From the NCBI RefSeq assembly GCF_001936475.1, contig NZ_MSPQ01000007.1, positions 124,001 to 188,000 on the forward strand: a stretch of DNA of 64,000 bases. The letters are read 5' to 3'. The notes under the pieces were generated by a model. The model worked only from the letters and a program-made list of their open reading frames with translations. It made no database searches and was not told the origin of the DNA. A program made the translations under genes and the position numbers. Positions 9,291 through 16,580 of this stretch are shown in pieces. Source of the stretch: Algoriphagus marinus. GTDB lineage: Bacteria > Bacteroidota > Bacteroidia > Cytophagales > Cyclobacteriaceae. Numbering within the stretch: position 1 is the stretch's first letter; each line of letters opens with the position of its first letter.

Positions 9291-10254
9291 ACTTTTTCTG
9301 CCAAAGGCAATCTGCAAAATAGGTTTCCGGATCTGTGAAGTTTTGAATTACCTTGAAACCGCTTCGCTCAGCCAATTCACCTATCTCAATTAAGTTGTAT
9401 TTTTTACTTACTTCCATAAAAATAGATTCAAATGCTTCAAAATGAATTGTTTCCTGATTCGAGGAAAAATACACCTGTTGCCTTTTAGTGGAAACAAGAT
9501 AGCTCCTACACTCACCAGAAATCGGATCGTATGAAGGCCAATGAATAAATGAATCCAAGTCAAAATTCGCTCCCAGTTCCTTATTGATTCGGGCCAGTAA
9601 GTTTAAGTTAAATGCTCTTGTCACTCCTGTAGGGTCATTGTAAGCATTCAGGGTGATTTGAGGATGTTTTTTTAAGTCAAACCCAATTATTACCCAATCC
9701 GAATGATTGGTTCCGATCATCAAATGATCTAAGATCTCATAGGCTTCTTTTAATTGGAAATTACCCAAATTGGAACCTAAAAATAGAATGAGGCTTCTTT
9801 TTCCATTATCCCAGGCTCTTTCTTTCAAAGCCCCGCGATAGGTATTTTCAATTGTTGTGACTTTCAAATCAGGCATTTCTTGAACCAGGCTTTCTTTTAA
9901 TTCTTTCAAAACTGATCCTGAAAAATCAATTGGAAAGTAAGAAAAATCAACCTGGTTGTCCCTTAAATATCGAAGCAAGATTTTGGTTTTCAGACCATCT
10001 CCAGCTCCGAGTTCGACAAGATTAAAAGGTTCGCCAGATTCTAAAACAGGTCTGAGAATTTGCTCATGTTGACTTTCCAAAATCTCAAACTCTTTTCTTG
10101 TCAGATAATACTCAGGCAAAGCCATGATGTCCTGAAAGAGTTTATCTCCTTTTTCATCGTAAAAATATTTGGACGAAAGAGTTTTTGGATTTGAACTTAG
10201 CCCTAAAAGAACGTCTTGGGCGAAGCTTCCAAAGTCAGAATTTTTTGCATTCAT
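9289..10254 (-). CDS. egtD: L-histidine N-alpha-methyltransferase (ergothioneine synthesis)
   Basis: Trimethylates histidine with S-adenosylmethionine to make hercynine, the first step to ergothioneine. The 321 residues show the family pattern: PKTLSSKYFYDEKGDKLFQ near the N terminus, an ALPEYYLTRKE motif, and the SAM-binding loop VELGAGDGLKTK. They continue with PIDFSGSVL and FLGSNLGNF, then GFDLKKHP and AYNDPTGVTRAFNLNLL. It is three bases downstream of egtB and clearly co-transcribed. The ATG at 10254 is unambiguous. No egtA, egtC or egtE is adjacent. Confidence 0.93.
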   Translation of the reverse strand: MNAKNSDFGSFAQDVLLGLSSNPKTLSSKYFYDEKGDKLFQDIMALPEYYLTRKEFEILESQHEQILRPVLESGEPFNLVELGAGDGLKTKILLRYLRDNQVDFSYFPIDFSGSVLKELKESLVQEMPDLKVTTIENTYRGALKERAWDNGKRSLILFLGSNLGNFQLKEAYEILDHLMIGTNHSDWVIIGFDLKKHPQITLNAYNDPTGVTRAFNLNLLARINKELGANFDLDSFIHWPSYDPISGECRSYLVSTKRQQVYFSSNQETIHFEAFESIFMEVSKKYNLIEIGELAERSGFKVIQNFTDPETYFADCLWQKK

Positions 10255-10257
10255 AAT

Positions 10258-11403
10258 TTATAGGGATTTCGCAAGACGTATTCCCATGAATTGCCATCGA
10301 AAATGCGGGTGAAAAAAATTTCTATAAGTGGATCTTGAGTGATTTGCAGATGTTGCAACTGACGCTCCCCGGAGAACCATTTGATTGACCATAAATTTGC
10401 CATTGTATTCACCGAGAGCCCCTGGAGCAACTTTAAATCCCGGATAAGGCAAATAGGAAGAGTTAGTCCACTCCCATCGCCTACCCCAGCTGAAATTTAG
10501 ATTTGCCACTTCCCATTCAAATTCGGTTGGAAGTCTCAATCCTTTCCAATTTGCATAGGCCGATGCTTCATAAAAATTTACATGCGCCACAGCTGCAGTT
10601 TCATCTAGATTTTTTCTGCCATTTAAGGTGTAATAAGTCCAATCTGAATTCTTTTTTTCCCAATAGAGCGGGGCTTTAATCTCCAGACTTTTTACCCAAG
10701 TCCAGCCTTCATCGTGCCAAAAAATAGGATTTTCATAGCCACCCTGATTCATGAATTCTAAATATTCCGAATTGGTCACCAAGCGATTTGAAATCGCAAA
10801 ATCATTTAAATAAGCCTTGTGACGATTGAGTTCATTATCAAAGCAGAAGTCATTTCCTGAATGTCCAACTTCATAAATTCCCTCCTTGACTTCCGTCCAG
10901 CCCTTCCCTTCTTCTGCCTCATATTCTCCGATTTCCATTACCTCTGGGTCAAGTGGATTATGCCAAAGGTTAAATTTGAGATCCGTGATCAACAATTCTT
11001 GATGCTGCTGCTCGTGATTAAGACCAAGAATAACTAGCTCAAGGATCTCCGAATCACCGACATTAATAAGTCTTTCCATTGCATTATCAACATAGGTACG
11101 GTATTCCAAAACCGCAGATACCGGAGGCCTGGACATCAGTCCTCGCTGATTTCTTGCTGTCCTCGAACCAAGTGTGTTGTAATAAGAATTGAAAAGGAAA
11201 TTGAATTGGGGATGCTTTACTTGATATGTATGATTCTTCGGGACAAGAATAAATTGCTCAAAAAACCAAGTCGTATGTGCAAGATGCCATTTAGGAGGGC
11301 TGACTTCTTCGGAAGCCTGTAGGGAAAAATCCTCTATAATCAGGTTTTTGCAAAGGTCCAAGGAACGTTTGCGCACACTACGAAAAGATTCTAAAACAGT
11401 CAT
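10258..11403 (-). CDS. egtB: Ergothioneine sulfoxide synthase EgtB
   Basis: A non-haem iron enzyme joining hercynine to a thiol with O2 to give the sulfoxide precursor of ergothioneine. The N-terminal DinB-like half carries the three iron-binding histidines: His43 in WHLAHTTWFFE, and His130 and His134 in NHEQQHQELL. The C-terminal half is a formylglycine-enzyme-like domain (GLRLPTEFEWEVA, RGASVATSANHSRSTYRNFF). A TTG at 11442 would add 13 residues, but the ATG at 11403 suits the family better. With no egtA or egtC nearby, the thiol donor may be cysteine rather than gamma-glutamylcysteine, as in some characterised EgtB types; this is inference. Confidence 0.92.
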   Translation of the reverse strand: MTVLESFRSVRKRSLDLCKNLIIEDFSLQASEEVSPPKWHLAHTTWFFEQFILVPKNHTYQVKHPQFNFLFNSYYNTLGSRTARNQRGLMSRPPVSAVLEYRTYVDNAMERLINVGDSEILELVILGLNHEQQHQELLITDLKFNLWHNPLDPEVMEIGEYEAEEGKGWTEVKEGIYEVGHSGNDFCFDNELNRHKAYLNDFAISNRLVTNSEYLEFMNQGGYENPIFWHDEGWTWVKSLEIKAPLYWEKKNSDWTYYTLNGRKNLDETAAVAHVNFYEASAYANWKGLRLPTEFEWEVANLNFSWGRRWEWTNSSYLPYPGFKVAPGALGEYNGKFMVNQMVLRGASVATSANHSRSTYRNFFHPHFRWQFMGIRLAKSL

Positions 11404-11447
11404 TGAACTTAGATATTTTCGGCGATTATGCCAATTTTTCAAAACTT

Positions 11448-12392
11448 CTATTCGTTTCCGATATGCACCAAAGCATCTCCTACATTGATTACGGGAAGAT
11501 TATTCAGGCCGAGGACATATCCATTTGAGGGAGATTTTACAGGCTCTTTGATTTGACCATAAGGGTCTGATATTCTGGCAAGAATCTGTCCTTTTTTAAT
11601 TGAATCCCCCAGTTTCACAGAAGCATTAAATATTCCCGAAGCCCTAGCTCTAACCCAATTGCTCTCTTTCAGAAAAATAGAGTCTTGTGGAGTTGCATTG
11701 TAATCTATCATTTCCAAGCTTGATAGTAATCTCTTAGTCCCTTGTACGCCCTCTTCAATTGCATAGTCATCCAATCGCATGGATTCTCCGCCTTCATAAA
11801 CTAAAATCCGCTTATTAGCTTTAAACGCTGCTTTTCGGAAGGATTTTTCAATGTATTTTGAATTCAAAATATAATGAGTTCCAAAGGCTTTTGCCAATTC
11901 CATTGCTTTTTTATCCGAATAGTCCACTCGGATTTGAGGATAATTACTCAACATTCTCCCTCCCGTATGAAAATCAATTCCATAATCTATCTGAGGGATA
12001 ATTTGCTCATTAAGAATAAAGGCAATGCGTCCTGCAAGAGAGCCTTTTTTACTCCCTGGAAAACTTCTATTCAGATCTCTTCCATCTGGGAATGTGCGTG
12101 AATTAGATAGGAAACCATAAATATTTACTAGTGGAATGAAGATAAGAGTTCCTTTTAGTAATGTTAGTCCTTCATCCACCTCCTCTAAAAGTCTTTTGGC
12201 AGTGACTACCCCATTGATTTCATCGCCATGCACACCACCGCTGATCAAAACAACAGGGCCTTCCTCTTTTGCAGATCTAATAAATATGGGTAAATCAATT
12301 AATGTATGCGTGGGGAGTTTAGCAATAGGTAACTCGATATTCATGGATTGTCCTTGACGAATCCGTACCCCATTGATTAAAAGTTCTTTCAT
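11448..12392 (-). CDS. Succinylglutamate desuccinylase/aspartoacylase family zinc hydrolase
   Basis: A 314-residue M14-type zinc amidohydrolase of the AspA/AstE group, leading the egtB-egtD operon. Zinc ligands are visible as GGVHGDEINGV (His and Glu of the HxxE motif) and DFHTGG. A C-terminal beta-domain (GIFNASVKLGDSIKKGQILARI) resembles a biotinyl/lipoyl-like fold seen in this family. It ends 44 bases before the egtB ATG on the same strand. The substrate is unknown: deacylation of an N-acyl amino acid or peptide is the family chemistry. The placement beside ergothioneine genes is suggestive but not proof of a shared pathway. Confidence 0.85.
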   Translation of the reverse strand: MKELLINGVRIRQGQSMNIELPIAKLPTHTLIDLPIFIRSAKEEGPVVLISGGVHGDEINGVVTAKRLLEEVDEGLTLLKGTLIFIPLVNIYGFLSNSRTFPDGRDLNRSFPGSKKGSLAGRIAFILNEQIIPQIDYGIDFHTGGRMLSNYPQIRVDYSDKKAMELAKAFGTHYILNSKYIEKSFRKAAFKANKRILVYEGGESMRLDDYAIEEGVQGTKRLLSSLEMIDYNATPQDSIFLKESNWVRARASGIFNASVKLGDSIKKGQILARISDPYGQIKEPVKSPSNGYVLGLNNLPVINVGDALVHIGNE

Positions 12393-12469
12393 TAAATCTA
12401 GTTTTGGATGATCCTTTGATTTTCTATTGGTTCAAAATCTTACTTATTTCGCATCACAAGGATTCATTC

Positions 12470-13483
12470 ATGAATATACTAGAAAACATTTCGCTGAAGG
12501 CTTATAACACATTTGGAATCGACAAAAAGGCCAAATATTTTTCCATTGCCCATAATCTGGAGGATCTAATAGCGCTTTTGAAATGGGCGAAATCCTATGA
12601 AGAAAAAGTATTGATTTTGGGTGGTGGAAGCAATATTCTTCTAACTCAGGATCTTAATTGCCTAGTGATTAAAATTGAAATCATGGGGATCACCTTGCTT
12701 GAGGAAACACCAGATGAAGTTCTTATTGAGGTCGGAGCGGGAGTTATTTGGCATGATTTAGTCCTTTATACCATCGATCAAAATTGGGGTGGACTTGAAA
12801 ACTTATCGCTGATCCCAGGTACAGTTGGAGCCTCGCCAATGCAAAACATCGGTGCATATGGAGTTGAGATCAAAGAAGTTTTTGAAAACTTAAAAGCTGT
12901 GGATCGAAATGATTTTTCGGTTCGGAAATTTGAAAGTGCAGATTGTAATTTTGGTTACAGAGAGAGCATATTTAAGCATGAGTTTAAAAATCAATTCGTG
13001 ATTTGCTCAGTAACTTTTAGACTTCGAAAATCCCCTGATTTTAAAATTACTTATGGAGCTATTCAGCAAACACTGCAGGAAAAAGGTGTGAATGAATTAA
13101 GCTTAAAAGCAATATCCGATGCCGTTATTTCAATTCGTAAGTCCAAGCTTCCCGACCCAAAAGAAATTGGAAACAGTGGTTCGTTTTTTAAAAACCCTAC
13201 CATTCCTAATTCAGAATTTGAAAAATTGAAAGAAAATTACCCAGATATTCCAGGGTATAAAAACGAAGAAGGAACCAAAGTACCAGCCGCATGGCTGATT
13301 GAGCAGGCGGGATGGAAAGGGAAACGTTTTGGTGATGTAGGAGTACATCAAAACCAGCCTCTTGTTTTAGTCAATTATGGAAATGGTTCAGGAGAGGATA
13401 TTGTAGCGCTTTCCAAAAAAATACAAATGTCTGTTTTTGATAAATTTCAAATAGAACTCAGCCCAGAAGTTAACTTCCTTTAA
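12470..13483 (+). CDS. murB: UDP-N-acetylenolpyruvoylglucosamine reductase
   Basis: A flavoenzyme that reduces UDP-GlcNAc-enolpyruvate to UDP-MurNAc with NADPH, in cytosolic peptidoglycan precursor synthesis. The start at 12470 (MNILENISLKAYNTFG) is chosen because the NTFG motif is near the N terminus in MurB; an upstream ATG at 12404 would add 22 unrelated residues. Visible motifs are the FAD loop LGGGSN (51-55), Tyr163 in GYRES, the catalytic Ser238 in GNSGSFFKNP, and Glu333 in SPEVNFL. The Tyr loop marks type I MurB. The stop overlaps the converging dCMP deaminase gene by four bases. Confidence 0.95.
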   Translation: MNILENISLKAYNTFGIDKKAKYFSIAHNLEDLIALLKWAKSYEEKVLILGGGSNILLTQDLNCLVIKIEIMGITLLEETPDEVLIEVGAGVIWHDLVLYTIDQNWGGLENLSLIPGTVGASPMQNIGAYGVEIKEVFENLKAVDRNDFSVRKFESADCNFGYRESIFKHEFKNQFVICSVTFRLRKSPDFKITYGAIQQTLQEKGVNELSLKAISDAVISIRKSKLPDPKEIGNSGSFFKNPTIPNSEFEKLKENYPDIPGYKNEEGTKVPAAWLIEQAGWKGKRFGDVGVHQNQPLVLVNYGNGSGEDIVALSKKIQMSVFDKFQIELSPEVNFL

Positions 13484-13962
13484 ACAAGCGCATCATTTAC
13501 TTCAAAGGATTTGTCATATTTCTCCACTTTCACACCAAATTTTCGAAGAAAATCAACTCCTTCGTCACTTCCGATCCCTTTATATTCTGCATACGAAAAG
13601 AGGAAAATTACTTTTGAAATCCCCATTGAAAAGATGATCCTTGCACAAGCAAGGCAGGGAGAAAGTGTCACATAAAGAGTTGATCCTTCGACGGTTGTAT
13701 TATTTTTTACAGCGTATAGGATAGCATTTTGCTCCGCATGAAGAGCCAAAGAACAACTTCCTTTGCTATCTCGGGCACATCCTTTTTCTGGAAATTCCAC
13801 ATCACAATTGTGGGTACCTGCAGGAGGTCCATTATATCCAATTGAGATTATTCGAGTGTCTTTGGTTAGGACAGCTCCCACATGTTTTTTGATACAGTGT
13901 GATTTTTTGGCAAGGTTAACTGCCAATTCCATGAAAATATCGTCGAAATCCGGTTTATTCAT
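13480..13962 (-). CDS. dCMP deaminase family protein
   Basis: A zinc deaminase that probably turns dCMP into dUMP for thymidylate synthesis. Zinc motifs are HAEQN (His75, Glu77) and PCLAC (Cys103, Cys106), with GYNGPPAGTHNC typical of the ComEB/dCMP deaminase group. The ATG at 13962 gives 160 residues, the usual length. A longer frame back to 14013 is rejected because a promoter-like element lies inside it (13978-13985). It converges on murB with a four-base overlap. Confidence 0.92.
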   Translation of the reverse strand: MNKPDFDDIFMELAVNLAKKSHCIKKHVGAVLTKDTRIISIGYNGPPAGTHNCDVEFPEKGCARDSKGSCSLALHAEQNAILYAVKNNTTVEGSTLYVTLSPCLACARIIFSMGISKVIFLFSYAEYKGIGSDEGVDFLRKFGVKVEKYDKSFEVNDALV

Positions 13963-13977
13963 TTTCAATAATTTGTC

Positions 13978-13985
13978 CAAAAATA
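13978..13985 (-). promoter_or_regulatory. Putative -7 element TATTTTTG of the dCMP deaminase gene
   Basis: Read on the minus strand it matches TAnnTTTG and sits 15 bases before the chosen ATG, giving a very short leader. No -33 TTTG is seen at proper distance. Confidence 0.35.
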
Positions 13986-14092
13986 GTATTTGAAGAGGAA
14001 GAATCATGTACATATCGATACTTGTTTTTCGTTTAAATTTTAAATTTTAACTTTCAAGGACCTTATTCGTTTTTGAAGAAAAAGAACAAAAA

Positions 14093-14680
14093 ATGACAAA
14101 ACCATCCACAATCACCTCACTTTTTTTCTCTTTTGGTTTGATTTTTATAAGCGCATGTAGCTCAATAGAAGTTTTCAAAGAAAACTCTGAAATCCCTATA
14201 AATAAACCCTACAAGAGTTTTGTACTAATAAACCAAGAAATCGGTATGCGCGGATTTTCATCCCAGTTCATAGATGCTCAGGTGCAAATACATCTTCAGG
14301 AAGCACTAGAGGCGGAAGGCTTGGTTTACGATAAGATTCAACCCGACCTTGTCATTAGATATACCTCCAATGAAGATCCCAGAAAGCGCGAAATAAATAA
14401 TAATTTAAATCCATATCCTTTTTGGGGATATCGAGTATGGGACCCTTGGATGTATAATCCTTACGTAGATAATTACAACAGGAGTACAACCTCAAGCTAC
14501 GAGCTGGTACAATTGATTGTCGACTTCATTGACCCAAAACAAGATAAGTTCCTAATGACACTCACGGGTGTAACTGAGGTTTCGAGTCAAAAAACAAAGG
14601 ATAACAAAATCCTAAAAACAACAGATAAAATTGTTGAAAGATTTATTTCAGAAATTCAATCTTACAAAAACCCTAATTGA
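14093..14680 (+). CDS. DUF4136 family lipoprotein
   Basis: A 195-residue predicted lipoprotein: a hydrophobic signal (residues 8-20) ends in the lipobox ISAC with the lipidated Cys near residue 22. The rest fits DUF4136, with IQPDLVIRYTSNEDP in the middle and a YELVQLIVDFIDP strand, and a Tyr/Trp/Pro-rich stretch (residues ~101-125) typical of these envelope proteins. Function is unknown. Its stop codon TGA overlaps the ATG of the next gene by one base (TGATG), suggesting translational coupling. Confidence 0.8.
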   Translation: MTKPSTITSLFFSFGLIFISACSSIEVFKENSEIPINKPYKSFVLINQEIGMRGFSSQFIDAQVQIHLQEALEAEGLVYDKIQPDLVIRYTSNEDPRKREINNNLNPYPFWGYRVWDPWMYNPYVDNYNRSTTSSYELVQLIVDFIDPKQDKFLMTLTGVTEVSSQKTKDNKILKTTDKIVERFISEIQSYKNPN

Positions 14681-15003
14681 TGATGGAAACTAGAATGAAA
14701 ACCTTGAAGGAGTTTTATCCTTATTACTTGTCAGAACACCAAAATTATACGTGCAGGATGCTTCATTTCGTAGGTACAGGCCTTCTGTTTATGATTTTAG
14801 TTTCCGCATTGGTTACCCAGAACTATGTTTGGTTATTCTCCATTCCAGTTGTTGGATATGGATTTGCTTGGGTAGGACATTTCTTTTTTGAAAAGAATAA
14901 GCCGGCAACTTTTAAATACCCCTTATTCAGCTTAGCATCTGACTTTATTCTTTTTTTTGATCTTTTAAGAGGAAAAGAAAAATTCCGAATTATCAAAAAA
15001 TGA
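14680..15003 (+). CDS. DUF962 / Mpo1-like membrane protein
   Basis: About 107 residues with the DUF962 pattern: YYLSEHQNYTCRMLHFVGTG near the N terminus, a hydrophobic central part, and GYGFAWVGHFFFEKNKPATF. Yeast Mpo1, a family member, is a 2-hydroxy fatty acid dioxygenase that uses conserved histidines; here His in SEHQN, MLHFVG and VGHFFFE are kept. The ATG at 14680 overlaps the preceding stop; 14683 or 14695 are alternatives. A lipid alpha-oxidation role is inferred only from the eukaryotic homologue. It is likely co-transcribed with the DUF4136 lipoprotein. Confidence 0.78.
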   Translation: MMETRMKTLKEFYPYYLSEHQNYTCRMLHFVGTGLLFMILVSALVTQNYVWLFSIPVVGYGFAWVGHFFFEKNKPATFKYPLFSLASDFILFFDLLRGKEKFRIIKK

Positions 15004-15040
15004 AAATTTGAAGAAAGTTTGGATTATTTCTGGCAACATA

Positions 15041-15071
15041 TTTGTTAAATCGTTAGTACCTGCTACTTTTG
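15041..15071 (+). promoter_or_regulatory. Promoter of the lone receiver gene (TTTG - 19 bp - TACTTTTG)
   Basis: TTTG at 15041-15044 and TACTTTTG at 15064-15071 are 19 bases apart, an excellent match to the Bacteroidota -33/-7 promoter. It lies 41 bases before the ATG at 15113 and excludes the longer frame that would begin with TTG at 15008. Confidence 0.6.
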
Positions 15072-15112
15072 TATTAGGATATTTGTATTTCAAGCTTGAG
15101 TTTTTGGATTTG

Positions 15113-15469
15113 ATGTTAACCATAGTACTTATCGATGATGACCCAATCAGCACATTTGTGACTGAGAAACTTATATCCAAAAATGTAAGTGAGCCTTGTA
15201 AATTTTTTAAATATCAAAGTGCAAAACAAGCACTCAAAGAAATCTATTCAATTCGCCCTAATTATTTGTTTTTGGATCTTAATATGCCTGAAATGAACGG
15301 ATGGGATTTTTTAGATTCTTTTAATTCTTCTCAAAATCAAGCTCAAATCTATATTTTAAGTAGTTCTGTTGATGATAGAGATATTACAAAAGCAAGAACT
15401 TACAGTATAGTAAAAGATTATCTCTCAAAGCCATTAATCAAAAAATACATAAAATCGATTTTTAGTTGA
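15113..15469 (+). CDS. Single-domain response regulator
   Basis: A 118-residue receiver domain with no output domain. Key residues are the acidic cluster Asp8-Asp9-Asp10, phosphoacceptor Asp55 in LFLDLNMP, Ser83-Ser85 at the switch position, and Lys106 in DYLSKP. It would take phosphate from a histidine kinase or HPt protein and act by protein contact. The ATG at 15113 is preferred since a promoter lies just upstream. No kinase is adjacent; a lone HPt protein is encoded 39 kb away at 54482. A weak hairpin follows. Confidence 0.9.
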   Translation: MLTIVLIDDDPISTFVTEKLISKNVSEPCKFFKYQSAKQALKEIYSIRPNYLFLDLNMPEMNGWDFLDSFNSSQNQAQIYILSSSVDDRDITKARTYSIVKDYLSKPLIKKYIKSIFS

Positions 15470-15476
15470 TCTATGT

Positions 15477-15502
15477 GAGGCCTTTTTTAGAGGTCTTTTT
15501 TT
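15477..15502 (+). terminator. Weak terminator after the receiver gene
   Basis: The stem AGGCC/GGTCT includes one G-T pair and has a 9-base loop, followed by eight T. Short stem, so modest confidence. Confidence 0.45.
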
Positions 15503-15571
15503 TGGATTTTACTTTTTTGCCAAACCCTTGGATACGATATTGGTTATGTTTATGAATCAAAATTTAACCAT

Positions 15572-16054
15572 ATGGCTATTGCAAACCCAGAATTAATTTC
15601 TGCATTAGAAAAGACCATTTTTAAGCTTTCCAATGGATCTCCATATCAATGGGGTCATATGGGAGCTTGCAACTGCGGAAATCTTGCCCAAGAATTAACA
15701 AAGCTAGAAAAGTCGGAAATCCATCGGTATGCGATGGGGAGATATGGCGACTGGAATCAACAACTTGTAGACTTTTGCCCCACAAGTGGATACCCAATGG
15801 ATCTTATGATCAGTAAGATGCTAGAGTTTGGATTAACTATTGAGGATTTATCTCATTTGGAAAGGCTTTCTGACCCCAAAATTTTATCAGCTATGCCCTT
15901 TGAGAGAAGGAGATCAATTTCCAAAAACTCAAAAGAAGATGTAATCTATTACATGAAGACCTGGTCGGAACTACTTAGAAAAGCTTGGGTGAAAGAAAAT
16001 GTAGAATCTGAAATAGCAATTGAAGAAAAAAAATTAGCTGTTGCTTTATTGTAG
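15572..16054 (+). CDS. Conserved protein of unknown function with CNCG motif
   Basis: A 160-residue soluble protein I do not recognise. Notable features are a GACNCGNLAQ motif at about residues 32-41, the conserved-looking YAMGRYGDWNQQLVDFCPTSGYPMD (in part), and an alpha-helical C-terminal half rich in Glu and Lys. There is no signal peptide or membrane segment. The two close cysteines could bind a metal but no further Cys/His set is obvious apart from one in DFCPT. Base use matches the neighbours, so it is likely a real, vertically kept gene of the lineage. Confidence 0.7.
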   Translation: MAIANPELISALEKTIFKLSNGSPYQWGHMGACNCGNLAQELTKLEKSEIHRYAMGRYGDWNQQLVDFCPTSGYPMDLMISKMLEFGLTIEDLSHLERLSDPKILSAMPFERRRSISKNSKEDVIYYMKTWSELLRKAWVKENVESEIAIEEKKLAVALL

Positions 16055-16114
16055 GCAAAGAAAAAATATTTTAATTAGCATCAATATTTAATAAAACCTC
16101 TTTCTAATTAAACT

Positions 16115-16303
16115 ATGGCTGATTTTGACGACGATTTTGACGATGTTGAAGACATCGAAGATGGTGATGATTTCGACAGTGATTTTGAAGATGAGTATGA
16201 CTTGGATGATGACAATGAGTTCTTGGATGACAACATTGTAGATTTTGACGAGGATGAACTTGACGAAGACATCGATGAGGATTTTGATGACGAAATAGAC
16301 TAA
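16115..16303 (+). CDS. Extremely acidic 62-residue protein
   Basis: A small protein in which 29 Asp and 10 Glu make up 39 of 62 residues (63%), with no Lys, Arg or His. The remainder is mostly Phe, Ile, Leu, Val and Asn in a loose repeat of the form DxFDDD. It begins with a good ATG 60 bases after the CNCG gene. It ends with TAA and is followed by a 48-codon frame. It could be a disordered, polyanionic chaperone-like or DNA-mimic/metal-buffering peptide, but nothing in the sequence decides. That the frame stays open with so biased a composition supports true coding. Confidence 0.6.
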   Translation: MADFDDDFDDVEDIEDGDDFDSDFEDEYDLDDDNEFLDDNIVDFDEDELDEDIDEDFDDEID

Positions 16304-16387
16304 TTAACCCTTAGACTGTAGTTTATTTTGTTAATACCAATTGTAAAAATTATCTTCGGGCTTCCGTTTTAACACAACCAAAAAGAC

Positions 16388-16534
16388 ATGATACTACTAG
16401 ATATTTTCAGTTCTCCAATCGCATCAGGTGCGCAGACTTTCATTTTGATTGTTTGTATTCTAATTGGATTAGGAGCAGGATTATCAGCAATTGATGCTAG
16501 AAGTACTTTTTCTAAAAAGAAGTCTGATCATTAA
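16388..16534 (+). CDS. 48-residue single-span membrane peptide
   Basis: A short frame beginning MILLDIFSSPIASGAQ, followed by one hydrophobic helix (about residues 17-35, TFILIVCILIGLGAGL in part) and a basic tail ending FSKKKSDH. This is a typical N-out/C-in small membrane protein layout. It lies between the acidic peptide and a strong terminator and may share their transcript. No family is recognised. Confidence 0.5.
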   Translation: MILLDIFSSPIASGAQTFILIVCILIGLGAGLSAIDARSTFSKKKSDH

Positions 16535-16552
16535 TTCATATCATACCGACAT

Positions 16553-16580
16553 AGAAAGGAGGCTTTGCCTCCTTTTTTTA
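16553..16580 (+). terminator. Bidirectional intrinsic terminator
   Basis: The stem AAAGGAGGC/GCCTCCTTT has a TTT loop and a T-run of seven. It separates the small genes from the converging glycerate kinase gene. Confidence 0.85.
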
